Assembly: GCA_002490725.1 (NCBI GenBank)
Contig: DKUN01000022.1
Span: 1-51,616, forward strand
DNA: 51,616 bases
Reading direction: 5' to 3'
From: Porphyromonadaceae bacterium UBA7203
GTDB taxonomy: Bacteria; Bacteroidota; Bacteroidia; Bacteroidales; Muribaculaceae
The notes under the pieces are model-generated. The model saw only the letters and a program-made list of their open reading frames with translations, was not told the DNA's origin and ran no database searches. The translations under genes and the position numbers were made by a program. Shown here piece after piece: positions 1 to 8,969 of this stretch (positions are counted from its first letter, which is position 1; each line of letters opens with the position of its first letter).

Positions 1-92
1 CTGCGCCTATTTTGACACAGCCTCCTCCTCAATTCTTATCAATATATACTGATGCCGGCCGATAGCCGACAATAGTATTCAGACTGTGTGGG

Positions 93-3000
93 TTATTTCA
101 CAAGTATCTTCTTGCCGTTAACAATATTGATGCCCTTGACCGGAGCGCTCAGACGGCGACCCTGCAAGTCAAAAATCTCATCAACACCGCTCTCCGCGGC
201 CACCACCTCGCCGATACCGGTCACACCGCCGCTCTGGTCAATTGTGATACGGCTGCTGTTACCCTTGACAGGGGTGCTGCCTACAACAAATATTCCTGCC
301 GGGACATCAATGTCATAGATATCAGCGTCGAGTTTCTGATTGAGTCTGAGAAGCAGGCTTTCATCAGCGGGGTCCTCTTCAAGCATGTCGGCAGTATATT
401 CCGGCTCCAGAGCCTGTGCATCGGCATCATTTTCAGCAGGCACAGCCGAAATGTTGATGCGCAGAACCGACGTTGCGGCCTCAGGATTGATCGCAAGAGC
501 GCCGGTCGGGTGCGAGAACTTGACCAAGTGATTTTCACCATCAAACGTAAGGCTGACATTTACAGCCTCTTCGGTCAGGATATCGTCCAGAAGAGTAACG
601 CGCCAGCCCGAAGCTTCGGAACCTGCGGCAGTAGACCATTTGACGATTCGGTTACCCATATTGTCAGAATGCTCATGCAGGCAAGTATCGCCGCCTCTAA
701 TCTGAAGAACTACACCTTCGCCTGCTTTTTTGGATACATTAGGTTCAAGGAAAAAGTAGTCACCCGTATCAGCAAGGCCCTGAGCAGTTTCGCCTGCGGA
801 GCGGTGTTTAATTTCTTTACCGGAATGATAGTTGACCAATTTATAGGTAGCATTATCGGGGTTCTTGACAATAGTCCATACAGCTTTAAGGCTTTCACGT
901 TCCGCATTGGCTATTGCAATAACCTCGTCCTGACTATCGTTTCCGAAACGCTGGGGATCAGCATCGCCGTATGTCATAAAGTGACCCGAGCCATTGTTTC
1001 GGTCAACATTCTCGAACTGAACACACACATTAGGAATGCTCGCAGCCAATTCTGCATAAATTTCGTTTATTTTTGGCGCGATTCCATCCAAGTTGACCTT
1101 CTTATTGGCACCTCTCACGGTTGGCTCGGGAAATTCTACTTGTGCAAGTGAGGCTCGAGCGGCATCGATGGCATTCTTATCCCAAAGCGCGGGCAATGCT
1201 TCATATTGGTCAATCCCGGCATTGACGGAGGCTGCGGTATGCTCGCCACAACCACGTCTGACATAGTTGTCAATCATATTTTGCGCATCTTCTGCCACCT
1301 CAAAGTAATAGACACCGCCATTGTTGGGAAAATCGTTGTTACACTGATTCCAGCCGCTGAATATCGGCTGCGTGCTATTGTGGTCCATAAAAAGGTTGTT
1401 TGCGCCTTCTCTATCAAGAGTAACTATGGCCAGGCCTTTTTCATTTCTATTGAACGCGGAGTTTTTCGCACCCTTAGCTGCAACAATCTTTACAGGCGCG
1501 GGAGACGTGGAAACAAGAGTGTAGTTAGTTCCGCTATGCGAGGTTGCCCCCGGATTCGTTCCGGTTATGCCGAGGCAGCCGTCATTGCCCTCATAGTCGG
1601 CAGCAACATTGCGGATAATGACCTTTCCGTCATCCGTGCCATGAAGAGTCCATAGCGTTCCCAGACCGTCATTGCGGGTAATTACAGTGTGAGAGTCCGA
1701 TATCTCCACATTATCTTCCAGTACGGTGTTGATTCCGAGCAGACCCAACGAACGATTCGCATTATTTTTGCCTACTTCAAGAGCTCGGGTAGAGCGTATG
1801 CGGTAATATGTGTTGCCCGACAAATCGAGTTCGTCAGCTTCGCTTGCGGCCACGCCGACAACCCATGACGAACCTCCGTCATTGTAACTCCACGCAGTCA
1901 TAGCCGACGTGCCGTTCGAGTGCAGATTCAGACCATTGCCGCTCAGGTTTCCGCTGCCGTTATTAAAAGGCAGGGCAATACCGGGATATGTCGAGTCATT
2001 ATTCTTCGCTATAGTAATCTGACAAGCATCATCGGGGTCGGTTGTTACTTTTGAGTTATCGGAAGCACTTAAGTAGCACCTGGTCTGAGGGTTGTAAAGC
2101 TTGAAAAAGCGAGAGTTGTCGACCTGATACATTACCCATTTGCATGCTTCGGATACACTTGCAACCGTATTGACGGTAGAATCAGCCATTACAGTCACGT
2201 ATGACGGTCTATTCAGGGCGGCACGGCGCACGTTTTTAAGCGTTACAACAAGGCCGCTCATCATAGACCAGGTAGGCTGCAACTCGGATACGGATACCCC
2301 GGATACTTCTGAACGCATTTCAGCAGCGTCTACCGTATTCTCTATAATGTAAGTTGCATCATTAAAGGCCGTCAAACCGCTTACACCTACAAAAGGACGA
2401 TAAAATGATTTCCACTCTTCAATAGAAGCATAAATAGAAGCACACTCAGCCTCAATATCAACTTCTTCAGTCGACCCATAAAGGTTAAATTCGGCACAGT
2501 TGGCGTGCATATTATCACCCGCATTACTGCTCGTATTGTCAATTACAAAGAGCACATAGCGGCCGGTCTGAGTCGAAAAAGTTTTACCGTGTGTATGGTG
2601 AGTTTTGATGTCGTTCCAACTGCATGTGAAATTGCCTTCCGCTACGGGCGTTTTGTCTTCCAGAAATGTGGTCAGCGAAGCGTGGCGATCTGTAATATTG
2701 GCAACTGTTCCATCCTCAACGGGCTCTGTGGTTTCGAGACCTTCAACGCTGTCAAGCACAAAAAGCCTGTATGTAGTTGCAAAACCGTTACCGGCCGTAA
2801 GGCGAGGCTGGTAGCCGAAGCCTATGAACGGATTTTCGGCCGCATTTTCACCACGGTCGATCACAAAGTAATGAGGAGCATTGTTATTGTGACCTTCATT
2901 GGTCTTACCATATTCACTATGCCAGAACGTGTTGCGGTTACCGTCCTTGATATGGCGAAAGCCGCCGTCAGCGCCCTCATTATTGGCATTGTGTTCAGAG

Positions 3001-3122
3001 CACCCGGTAATAACCCAGTCGGTACGATCAAGAGGAGAAGTCATCAGCGACTTTGCTGAAAGCTCCGGCGCAGCCCCGAGACCTGCAATGGTCATAGCTG
3101 CTGTTAGTAATAGTTTTTTCAT
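93..3122 (-). CDS. Secreted F5/8C-like (discoidin) multidomain protein with C-terminal tail
   Basis: A 1009-residue exported protein. It starts with a signal peptide (MKKLLLTAAMTIAGLGAAPELSA). Residues about 30-220 resemble an F5/8 type C (discoidin) carbohydrate-binding domain: an opening segment with GGFRHIKDGNRNTFWHSEY and a closing strand ending CAEFNLYG. The middle, about 330-900, has lectin-like stretches (FFKLYNPQTRCYLSASDN, YKLVNYHSGKEIKH), the style of ricin-type modules attached to Bacteroidales glycosidases. I see no catalytic domain. The C-terminus (EIFDLQGRRL then GINIVNGKKILVK) is the Bacteroidales sorting-type tail shared with other proteins here. It is probably a surface or secreted glycan-binding protein. 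It sits downstream of the GH95 fucosidase on the same strand but has its own promoter (3349-3380) and a leader of over 200 nt. Domain naming is by eye. Confidence 0.75.
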   Translation of the reverse strand: MKKLLLTAAMTIAGLGAAPELSAKSLMTSPLDRTDWVITGCSEHNANNEGADGGFRHIKDGNRNTFWHSEYGKTNEGHNNNAPHYFVIDRGENAAENPFIGFGYQPRLTAGNGFATTYRLFVLDSVEGLETTEPVEDGTVANITDRHASLTTFLEDKTPVAEGNFTCSWNDIKTHHTHGKTFSTQTGRYVLFVIDNTSSNAGDNMHANCAEFNLYGSTEEVDIEAECASIYASIEEWKSFYRPFVGVSGLTAFNDATYIIENTVDAAEMRSEVSGVSVSELQPTWSMMSGLVVTLKNVRRAALNRPSYVTVMADSTVNTVASVSEACKWVMYQVDNSRFFKLYNPQTRCYLSASDNSKVTTDPDDACQITIAKNNDSTYPGIALPFNNGSGNLSGNGLNLHSNGTSAMTAWSYNDGGSSWVVGVAASEADELDLSGNTYYRIRSTRALEVGKNNANRSLGLLGINTVLEDNVEISDSHTVITRNDGLGTLWTLHGTDDGKVIIRNVAADYEGNDGCLGITGTNPGATSHSGTNYTLVSTSPAPVKIVAAKGAKNSAFNRNEKGLAIVTLDREGANNLFMDHNSTQPIFSGWNQCNNDFPNNGGVYYFEVAEDAQNMIDNYVRRGCGEHTAASVNAGIDQYEALPALWDKNAIDAARASLAQVEFPEPTVRGANKKVNLDGIAPKINEIYAELAASIPNVCVQFENVDRNNGSGHFMTYGDADPQRFGNDSQDEVIAIANAERESLKAVWTIVKNPDNATYKLVNYHSGKEIKHRSAGETAQGLADTGDYFFLEPNVSKKAGEGVVLQIRGGDTCLHEHSDNMGNRIVKWSTAAGSEASGWRVTLLDDILTEEAVNVSLTFDGENHLVKFSHPTGALAINPEAATSVLRINISAVPAENDADAQALEPEYTADMLEEDPADESLLLRLNQKLDADIYDIDVPAGIFVVGSTPVKGNSSRITIDQSGGVTGIGEVVAAESGVDEIFDLQGRRLSAPVKGINIVNGKKILVK

Positions 3123-3348
3123 GTAAGATTGAATGTGTTATGATTGAGTGATTGTAAGGCAGAGTATGGATGCGACGAAGCGGCGGCTGCCATAGTGGCG
3201 GTCGCTGCGATGTAGGGTCGACAAGTCGGTAATTAGCGGGTGTGGGGCGTCACGCCTCCATGTATCAGACGATACTGGGGGGGGGTAATTAGCTGCGTAT
3301 TAGGTATATAGAAATTATCGGTCATTAAATTTTGACGCCTGAGGCATA
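3123..3348 (-). other. Long 5' leader with a nine-G tract
   Basis: Non-coding stretch between the predicted promoter (3349-3380) and the ATG at 3122. On the plus strand it carries a run of nine G at 3277-3285 and a 10-bp direct repeat GGTAATTAGC at 3228-3237 and 3284-3293. No ORF or clear riboswitch fold is evident. Further out, 3381-3514 holds only the gap to the GH95 stop codon, with a GC-rich imperfect inverted repeat around 3447-3481 that may be the GH95 terminator. Confidence 0.5.
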
Positions 3349-3380
3349 CAAAAATACCACATTATTTTCAATTCTCCAAA
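3349..3380 (-). promoter_or_regulatory. Bacteroidetes-type promoter for the F5/8C protein
   Basis: On the minus strand a TTTG (complement of 3377-3380) is followed after exactly 20 nt by TATTTTTG (complement of 3349-3356), matching the TTTG-N19-21-TAnnTTTG consensus. Confidence 0.7.
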
Positions 3381-3514
3381 TTTTGCATCCTCCAAAAACG
3401 AAAAATATTGCCGGCGGCCCTGTCACGGCGGCCCATACATAATGACACCGCCCCGACTTGCGCGAGGCGAGCCGGAGCGGTGAGAGGATTTATTTACTGT
3501 CTAAGCGTTGCGGT

Positions 3515-6500
3515 TCAGAAAATGGCCTTAATGGTCTTGACTTCGCCGGTAACAGCCGTTACCTTTACAATTGCAACGTTCGAGCCGGCGGGAATAGTGA
3601 GTTCGGAAGAGGTGCCGGCTGCGATGAGACGGCCGCTCAGATCCATTGCCACGATTTCAGCGACCTTCACGCCGCTGACGGTCACCTTGCCATTACTGAC
3701 CTGAACGTCAAAGTTCCCAGAAGCCTCAACGGCTTCAATGGCAGAGTCTTCACCCTTGTTAGTCACGTTGGGGTTAACGTATGCGGGGTCGTAGGCGAAT
3801 TCAACCTTGTCGCCGGGCTTGAGATTGTCGAGCTCGATGGTCTTGATGTCGGTTGCGACATAGTGACATACGGCAGGAGCCACGTCGGCACCGTTGAGTT
3901 TGACGCGCATGTTTTCGATGTTCTTGTCGAGGCGCACGGCCAGAGGCTGACCCTGGTTGCTGACAATGACGGCCGAGTTGAGCGCACCTTCTTTCCAGTC
4001 GAGGCATACGGAGAAGTCGCCGCGGGCCTTGAGTCCGGCAATGCTGCCGGCATTCCATTCGGAGCTGAGGGCGGGCAGCAGGTGGATGTAGCCGAGATGG
4101 CTCTGCATGAGCATTTCGGTCACGCCTGAGGTCACGCCGAAGTTGCCGTCGATCTGGAAGGGGGCATGCTTGTCATAGAGGTTCTTGTAGATGCCGGAGG
4201 TGAGAGCGTTCTTAAGAATGGTGTGGGTGTGGTCGCCGTCCATTGCGCGGGCCCAGAGGTTGACCTTCCAGCCCATAGACCAGCCGGTAGCGGCGTCGCC
4301 GCGCTGAATCAGCGAGTTTACGGCGGCGGTGTGAAGTTCGGAGCCGGGGGTGAGGTGGTTGAACGGATAGAGACACATCAGGTGGCTGAGGTGGCGGTGG
4401 CCGTTCTGGCCTGCGGTGTAGGGGCTATATTTCCATTCGCGCAGCAGTTTGTCGCCCTGCACGAGACCGTTGGCACTCCAGCCCGAAGCGGCGGTGAACT
4501 CTTCGGTAGCGAGGCCGCGGTCGAGTTTGCTGAAGCGGTCGCGCAGCGTGGCGATGTCGGCGGCGGGAATGTTGCATTCGGCCTCACCGAGCACGTCGAT
4601 AGCGTCGAGAGTGTTGGAGAAGAGCTCGTAAACGATCTGCTGGGCGTGAGCCACGGCGTCCTGGCTGCCGGGACCATGCTCGGGCGAGGTTTCGTTGGGG
4701 CATTCGTAGGTGCCGTCGGCAGCGAGTTTCAGACGTTCGATCCAGAATTCGCATGCGCCCCACATTGTGGGCAGCGCGCGGGCCAGGAACTCCTTGTCGA
4801 GCGTGAAGAGATAGTGTTCCCAGAGGTGCGAGCAATACCAGCCGTTGGCAACCACATAGTTGTTGCCCCAGCTCGAGCCGGCGCCGAAAATGTTGTTTTC
4901 AACAAAGAATGTCCAGCCCTTGGTAGCCTTGGGGTTAGAAACGTGGTCGGTTACGTTTTTGCGCCACTGGGGCTGCACGGTTGCCTGATTGATGATGTAG
5001 TTCAGGAAGGGCATGTGGAGCTCGCTGAGGTTTGTCGACTCGACGGGCCAGTAGTTCATCTGAATGTTGATGTTGGCGTGGATGTCGGCGTTCCAGGGCT
5101 GATGCTGGCTGCCGTTATACCAGCGGTTGGTGTTGAAGCCGGTCCAGATGCCCTGAAGGTTGTTGGGCACGTCGATGCCGCGGCTTGAGCCGATGGCGAG
5201 GTAGCGGCCATACTGGAAGTAGAGCTGCTCGAGCTGGCGGGTCACCGAAGCGGAGCCTGCGCCACGGTTGTATTCGTTGATGAGTGCAAGAGTTGTGCGG
5301 TCGTTGACTCCGCCTTCGAGAGTGAACTCAACGCGATTGAACAGGGCCTGATGGTCGGCGACGTGGTCGGCATAGATAGAGTTCCAGCCCTTGGCGGCTG
5401 CGGCGTCAACAATGGCGTCGAGGCCCGACACGAGGCTCGAGGTGCCCGAGGTGTAGGTCGGCGAAACGGGGTCATAGTCGGTCGAGCCGCCGAGAATGAC
5501 GAGGAGTTCACTGGCGCCCTTGACCGTGATGCCGTCGGCGCCGGAGGTCATGGTGCCGCCGGTGGGAATCACCTTGAGGGCGGCAGCATAGCTGACGGTT
5601 TCCAACTTGCCGCCGAAACGGCCGGTGCCGTCAACATATTCGGGAGCCTTGACGTCGGTTGCGACTCTGACGTCAACACCGGGGTCAAGCTTGAAGTTGA
5701 GGTTGATGGTGCCTTCGCCGTCGGCGGTGAAGTGCATGGCAACGACCCTGTCGGGATAGCTTGCAATGAATTCGCGGCGATAGCCGGTGCCGTTTGGAGC
5801 GGTGTAGTTAACGGTAGCGGTAGCGGTGGTGAGGTCAAGCGTGCGGTAGTAGTCGTTGACGGCGGTTTCGGCAGTCCAGCCGAGACCTGATTCGGCGTTG
5901 AGGTCTTGAATAAGCACGTTGCCGAAGCCCTGGAATGAACCGTAGCCATAGGAGTTAGAGCCGCCGTGGTCGTCCTTGGTGCCTGACCAGAGGGTCTTTT
6001 CGGTAAATGAGATTTCCTCCTCATGGATGCCGCCGAGAATCTGGGCGCCGAACTGGCCGTTGCCGATGGGCAGAGCCCATTCCATCCAGTCTGTGCCGGG
6101 AGCGGTGTACCAGAGGGTCAGATTGTTGTCGGGAGTCCAGGTGGTGGAGCCGTTGACGGTGTATTCACCATAATCCATATCGTTTTCGGCAACGAAGTAG
6201 AAGCAGTTGTTCAGGTCGCCGATTGTCCAGGTGCCGAACTTGCCGTCGGCATCGAAATCCTCGCCGCCGAACTGGTTGATGGCCTGGCCTGCGGGCGCGC
6301 CGTTGGGACGGAGTTCAAGAGCCTTTTCGTAATTGGCGTTCGTTGACCAGATAGCCTTGAAGCCGTTGGCGTCGGGAGTTGCAGCGACCTTGATGCCGCC
6401 GTTGCCCGAGCTTTCATAGGCCAGATAGCCGCCGGCCTTGTTGACGAGCTGCATGTTGTCGGCGGTGCCGGTAAGTTTCCAGAGCATCTCGTCAGCCGGA

Positions 6501-7123
6501 CGGGCCTTGGTGCGCACAACCGAGTTGCCTATGCCTTTTGACTCCATCGAGTTGCCGCCACGGGCAAAGCGGAGAAAGAACCAGTAGTCGGTGTCGCCGT
6601 TGCTGAATTCGGGCAGTTCGACGGGATCGGCGGGCAAGGTAGCCACATCGCCGGCGAGGTCATAGAAGCAAAGCAGGTTGTTTGCGTCGCCTGCATTCCA
6701 TTCGCTCAGACGACGGCCGGCGCCGGTGCCCTGATATTGGTTAAGGTGGTTCGACACACCTACGCGACCGATTTCATAGTTTGAGCCGGAGGCATAGAGC
6801 GCCATATCCACACCAGTCGAGCCGGTTCTATAGAACGAGTTGCTGAAGGCAAGATAGTTGCCGGCCTTGCTGCGCATGGTGAAATTATCCTTATCGCCGA
6901 TGAGCTGCCATTTCTGCTCGTCCACATCAGCCAGATTAGCGGTTTTCACCTCCGCGTCAGCGCCCTGATCAGCCATGTAAGCGCCTCCTGTGGTAAACTT
7001 GACCTGATACCACACGGGGCTTTCAACGGTCGAAAACTGAAGGTCGGTTGCCGCATTGGCGCCAAACAGTCCTCCGGAAAGCAGAGAAACAGCCGCCAGC
7101 AGCGATTTAAAGTTAAATGTCAT
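3515..7123 (-). CDS. GH95 alpha-L-fucosidase, secreted, with N-terminal lectin-like modules
   Basis: A 1202-residue secreted glycosidase. I choose the ATG at 7123 because a signal peptide (MTFNFKSLLAAVSLLSGGLFGANA) starts there; a Met 11 codons upstream lacks one. Residues about 30-320 hold two ricin-like repeats (WYQVKFTTGGAYMADQ, WFFLRFARGGNSMESKG). The GH95 domain follows: MEWALPIGNGQFGAQILGG with FTEKTLWSG, then NINIQMNYWPVES near 685, NETSPEHGPGSQD near 813 and QIDGNFGVTSGVTEML near 990, the regions carrying the catalytic Asn, Glu and Asp of the family. GH95 enzymes remove alpha-1,2- (or other) fucose from host glycans such as mucin. The C-terminus ends in a diverged sorting-like tail (IVAMDLSGRLIAAG). 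Own promoter at 7184-7214. The family call is firm; the fucose linkage is not visible, and some GH95 members are galactosidases. Confidence 0.92.
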   Translation of the reverse strand: MTFNFKSLLAAVSLLSGGLFGANAATDLQFSTVESPVWYQVKFTTGGAYMADQGADAEVKTANLADVDEQKWQLIGDKDNFTMRSKAGNYLAFSNSFYRTGSTGVDMALYASGSNYEIGRVGVSNHLNQYQGTGAGRRLSEWNAGDANNLLCFYDLAGDVATLPADPVELPEFSNGDTDYWFFLRFARGGNSMESKGIGNSVVRTKARPADEMLWKLTGTADNMQLVNKAGGYLAYESSGNGGIKVAATPDANGFKAIWSTNANYEKALELRPNGAPAGQAINQFGGEDFDADGKFGTWTIGDLNNCFYFVAENDMDYGEYTVNGSTTWTPDNNLTLWYTAPGTDWMEWALPIGNGQFGAQILGGIHEEEISFTEKTLWSGTKDDHGGSNSYGYGSFQGFGNVLIQDLNAESGLGWTAETAVNDYYRTLDLTTATATVNYTAPNGTGYRREFIASYPDRVVAMHFTADGEGTINLNFKLDPGVDVRVATDVKAPEYVDGTGRFGGKLETVSYAAALKVIPTGGTMTSGADGITVKGASELLVILGGSTDYDPVSPTYTSGTSSLVSGLDAIVDAAAAKGWNSIYADHVADHQALFNRVEFTLEGGVNDRTTLALINEYNRGAGSASVTRQLEQLYFQYGRYLAIGSSRGIDVPNNLQGIWTGFNTNRWYNGSQHQPWNADIHANINIQMNYWPVESTNLSELHMPFLNYIINQATVQPQWRKNVTDHVSNPKATKGWTFFVENNIFGAGSSWGNNYVVANGWYCSHLWEHYLFTLDKEFLARALPTMWGACEFWIERLKLAADGTYECPNETSPEHGPGSQDAVAHAQQIVYELFSNTLDAIDVLGEAECNIPAADIATLRDRFSKLDRGLATEEFTAASGWSANGLVQGDKLLREWKYSPYTAGQNGHRHLSHLMCLYPFNHLTPGSELHTAAVNSLIQRGDAATGWSMGWKVNLWARAMDGDHTHTILKNALTSGIYKNLYDKHAPFQIDGNFGVTSGVTEMLMQSHLGYIHLLPALSSEWNAGSIAGLKARGDFSVCLDWKEGALNSAVIVSNQGQPLAVRLDKNIENMRVKLNGADVAPAVCHYVATDIKTIELDNLKPGDKVEFAYDPAYVNPNVTNKGEDSAIEAVEASGNFDVQVSNGKVTVSGVKVAEIVAMDLSGRLIAAGTSSELTIPAGSNVAIVKVTAVTGEVKTIKAIF

Positions 7124-7183
7124 AGAAAAAATTGAGATATTTAATGGTTTATTCACGATTCAGGCACGCGGTTTAACGGTCTG

Positions 7184-7214
7184 CAAATATAGTTAAAAAG
7201 TAGCTAATTACAAA
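7184..7214 (-). promoter_or_regulatory. Promoter for GH95 fucosidase
   Basis: Minus strand: TTTG (complement of 7211-7214), 19-nt spacer, TATATTTG (complement of 7184-7191). The start site would lie about 60 nt before the ATG at 7123, which also supports that start over the upstream Met. Confidence 0.7.
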
Positions 7215-7274
7215 ACTTTTGGCCTTTTATTGTGTTATATCGGTAAAACAATCAAAACCAAAGCTAATCCGACT

Positions 7275-7850
7275 ATGAAATACGTTCAGCCCGAACTTCC
7301 CTACGACGCAGCCGCCCTGGCTCCCGCAATCAGCGAAGAGACCGTCAGCTTCCACTACGGCAAGCACGAAAAGACATATATCGACAATCTCAACGCAATG
7401 ATCAAGGATACCCGCTTCGAGTCAATGAGCCTCGAAGAAATCATCTGCGAATCAGACGGCAAGCTCTTCAACAACGCCTCGCAGGCCTGGAACCATATTT
7501 TCTACTTTTTCAGCCTCAACCCCGACGGCGGAGGCGAGCCCGGCGGCGAACTCCGCAAGGCGATTGACCGCGACTTCGGCTCGTTTGAGAAGTTTAAGGA
7601 AGATTTTGTCAACGCGGGCGCCGGCCTGTTCGGAAGCGGATGGGTATGGCTCGCGGCCGACGAAAAAGGCAAACTGATGATTCAGGCCGAGCCCAACGCC
7701 GGCAATCCGATGACCCACGGGCTGAATCCGCTGCTGACGTTCGACGTCTGGGAGCACGCCTATTACCTCGACTACCAGAACCGACGCGCCGACGCGCTCA
7801 AGGCGCTTTGGAACATTGTCGACTGGGACGTCGTCGAAAGTCGATACTGA
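7275..7850 (+). CDS. sodB: Fe/Mn-family superoxide dismutase
   Basis: Cytoplasmic superoxide dismutase of 191 residues, a normal length. It converts superoxide to peroxide and oxygen. Metal ligands are visible at the standard places: H27 (VSFHYGKH), H74 (QAWNHIFYFF), and D157 and H161 (FDVWEHAYY). Gln70 just before the second ligand is the second-shell residue typical of iron-type enzymes; Bacteroidales relatives are often cambialistic, so manganese use is possible. I start at ATG 7275 (MKYVQPELPYD), where family homology begins; an in-frame Met 15 codons upstream gives a non-homologous extension. It is a single gene between the divergent GH95 gene and a downstream terminator. No good TAnnTTTG promoter is visible before it. 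Confidence 0.96.
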   Translation: MKYVQPELPYDAAALAPAISEETVSFHYGKHEKTYIDNLNAMIKDTRFESMSLEEIICESDGKLFNNASQAWNHIFYFFSLNPDGGGEPGGELRKAIDRDFGSFEKFKEDFVNAGAGLFGSGWVWLAADEKGKLMIQAEPNAGNPMTHGLNPLLTFDVWEHAYYLDYQNRRADALKALWNIVDWDVVESRY

Positions 7851-7897
7851 CCTTTTTTGAACCCTGAAAAGCAATAAGCATAATGTGATGAATGGAG

Positions 7898-7927
7898 AGA
7901 GAGGCACGCGTGAGCGCCCCTCTTTTT
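7898..7927 (+). terminator. Terminator after sodB
   Basis: Imperfect stem (7898-7907 with 7914-7923, two mismatches) followed by a T-run at 7923-7927, 48 nt after the sodB stop. Confidence 0.55.
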
Positions 7928-7948
7928 CTCATTAATCCGAAAAAATTT

Positions 7949-7978
7949 CAGCCGCAGCCGAACCTTCCGCCGCGGCTG
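7949..7978. repeat. Hairpin CAGCCGC/GCGGCTG
   Basis: A 7-bp perfect inverted repeat (7949-7955 and 7972-7978) with an A/T-rich left flank, so it could terminate minus-strand transcription. Its core matches the inner part of the longer hairpin at 22238-22269. The rest of 7851-8150 has no ORF I can support. Confidence 0.4.
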
Positions 7979-8057
7979 TTGTTATATAAGCAGACATAGC
8001 AATTACGCTTTTTCTATTGTGTGAAAGAAATGTGATAATGATTGGTTTATTATTTGG

Positions 8058-8094
8058 CGAGGAGTGACTGCGAAGCCGCTCCTCGACTGTTTTT
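8058..8094 (+). terminator. Terminator-like hairpin upstream of the kinase gene
   Basis: CGAGGAG (8058-8064) pairs with CTCCTCG (8079-8085), followed by ACTG and a T-run at 8090-8094. It would insulate the kinase-serB transcript from upstream reading. Confidence 0.6.
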
Positions 8095-8108
8095 CTAAAA
8101 TCTTGAAC

Positions 8109-8146
8109 TTTGCAAGTCGGATTTTCCTAATAATTTTGTAACTTTG
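8109..8146 (+). promoter_or_regulatory. Overlapping tandem promoter elements abutting the kinase ATG
   Basis: TTTG at 8109-8112, TAATTTTG at 8131-8138 (18-nt spacer) and a directly adjacent TAACTTTG at 8139-8146. The second -7 motif ends only four bases before the ATG at 8151, so the transcript would have almost no leader. Confidence 0.6.
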
Positions 8147-8150
8147 CGAA

Positions 8151-8969
8151 ATGATACTCATTGCCGACGCAGGAAGCACAAAAACCGAATGGAGAGCCGT
8201 TGCCGACAACGGTTCGGCATTCTCATTTGAAACCCGGGGCATCAATGCGCTGATGCTCGGCCGGGAGGAGTTGAAGCACGAGTTCGACGACGCCCTGGGC
8301 TCACTGCCCTGCCCGCCCGACGAAATCTACTTCTACGGAGCCGGATGCGTAGGCTCCGAAGTGTGCGGCAAGGTGCGCGACGCCCTGCCGGCCAACGCCT
8401 TCACAGAGGTTGAATCCGACATGCTCGGAGCCGCCCGCGCCCTGCTGGGCCGCAGGCCCGGCCTCGCGGCGATTATGGGCACGGGGAGCAACTCGGCGCT
8501 CTACGACGGGCGCCGGCTCGTTGACAACATGCCGCCGCTGGGCTATATTCTCGGCGACGAAGGAAGCGGCGCCTCATTCGGCAAACGGCTGCTCCACACC
8601 GTTTACCGCACCGGCAAACTGCGGCCCGAGCTCGAGCGGCATCTGGGCATGACTTATGGCGAAATACTCGAGAGGGTCTATCGCCGCCCCGCCGCCAACA
8701 CCTTCCTGGCCTCTCTCATGCCCTTTATTCTCGACCATTCAGACGAGCTCGGCAATATGATCGAGGCCGAACTCGACTCCTTCTTCGCAGCGCTGGCCGC
8801 CTACTACAAGCTCGAGCGCCACGTCAGCATGACCGGCGGCGTCGCCGTTGCGCTCGGAGCCGCCCTGAACCGCGCGGCCGCCCTGCGCGGATTCACAATC
8901 GACCGAATTCAAGAACGCCCCATGGAGGGGCTCATCGCATACCATACCCATGAGCACAAAACGCACTGA
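8151..8969 (+). CDS. BadF/BadG-type N-acetylglucosamine kinase-like ATPase
   Basis: A 272-residue ASKHA-fold kinase. The N-terminal phosphate-1 motif is DAGSTKTEW (residues 6-14), a second loop is MGTGSNSALYD near 107, GYILGDEGSGASFGKRLL follows near 128, and the adenosine-side motif MTGGVA is near 226. This set defines the BadF/BadG/BcrA/BcrD family, whose bacterial members near this length are mostly GlcNAc or related amino-sugar kinases; the exact sugar cannot be read from sequence. The ATG is fixed by the phosphate-1 motif six residues later, yet the -7 promoter motif ends four bases before it. It overlaps serB by 20 bp, so the two are probably co-translated. Phosphorylation of GlcNAc would fit the GH20 hexosaminidase encoded elsewhere in the window, but that link is inference. 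Confidence 0.82.
   Translation: MILIADAGSTKTEWRAVADNGSAFSFETRGINALMLGREELKHEFDDALGSLPCPPDEIYFYGAGCVGSEVCGKVRDALPANAFTEVESDMLGAARALLGRRPGLAAIMGTGSNSALYDGRRLVDNMPPLGYILGDEGSGASFGKRLLHTVYRTGKLRPELERHLGMTYGEILERVYRRPAANTFLASLMPFILDHSDELGNMIEAELDSFFAALAAYYKLERHVSMTGGVAVALGAALNRAAALRGFTIDRIQERPMEGLIAYHTHEHKTH

Noticed and set aside
1..92. Possible terminator or gene end at the window start
   Set aside because: Only a 4-bp CGGC/GCCG stem and no T-run; nothing can be supported.
4166..5188. 340-codon plus-strand frame opposite GH95
   Set aside because: Repetitive Val/Gly/Glu-rich translation typical of antisense frames of this codon usage.
7200..7274. sodB promoter
   Set aside because: TTTG at 7218-7221 has no TAnnTTTG at 19-21 nt; left unannotated.
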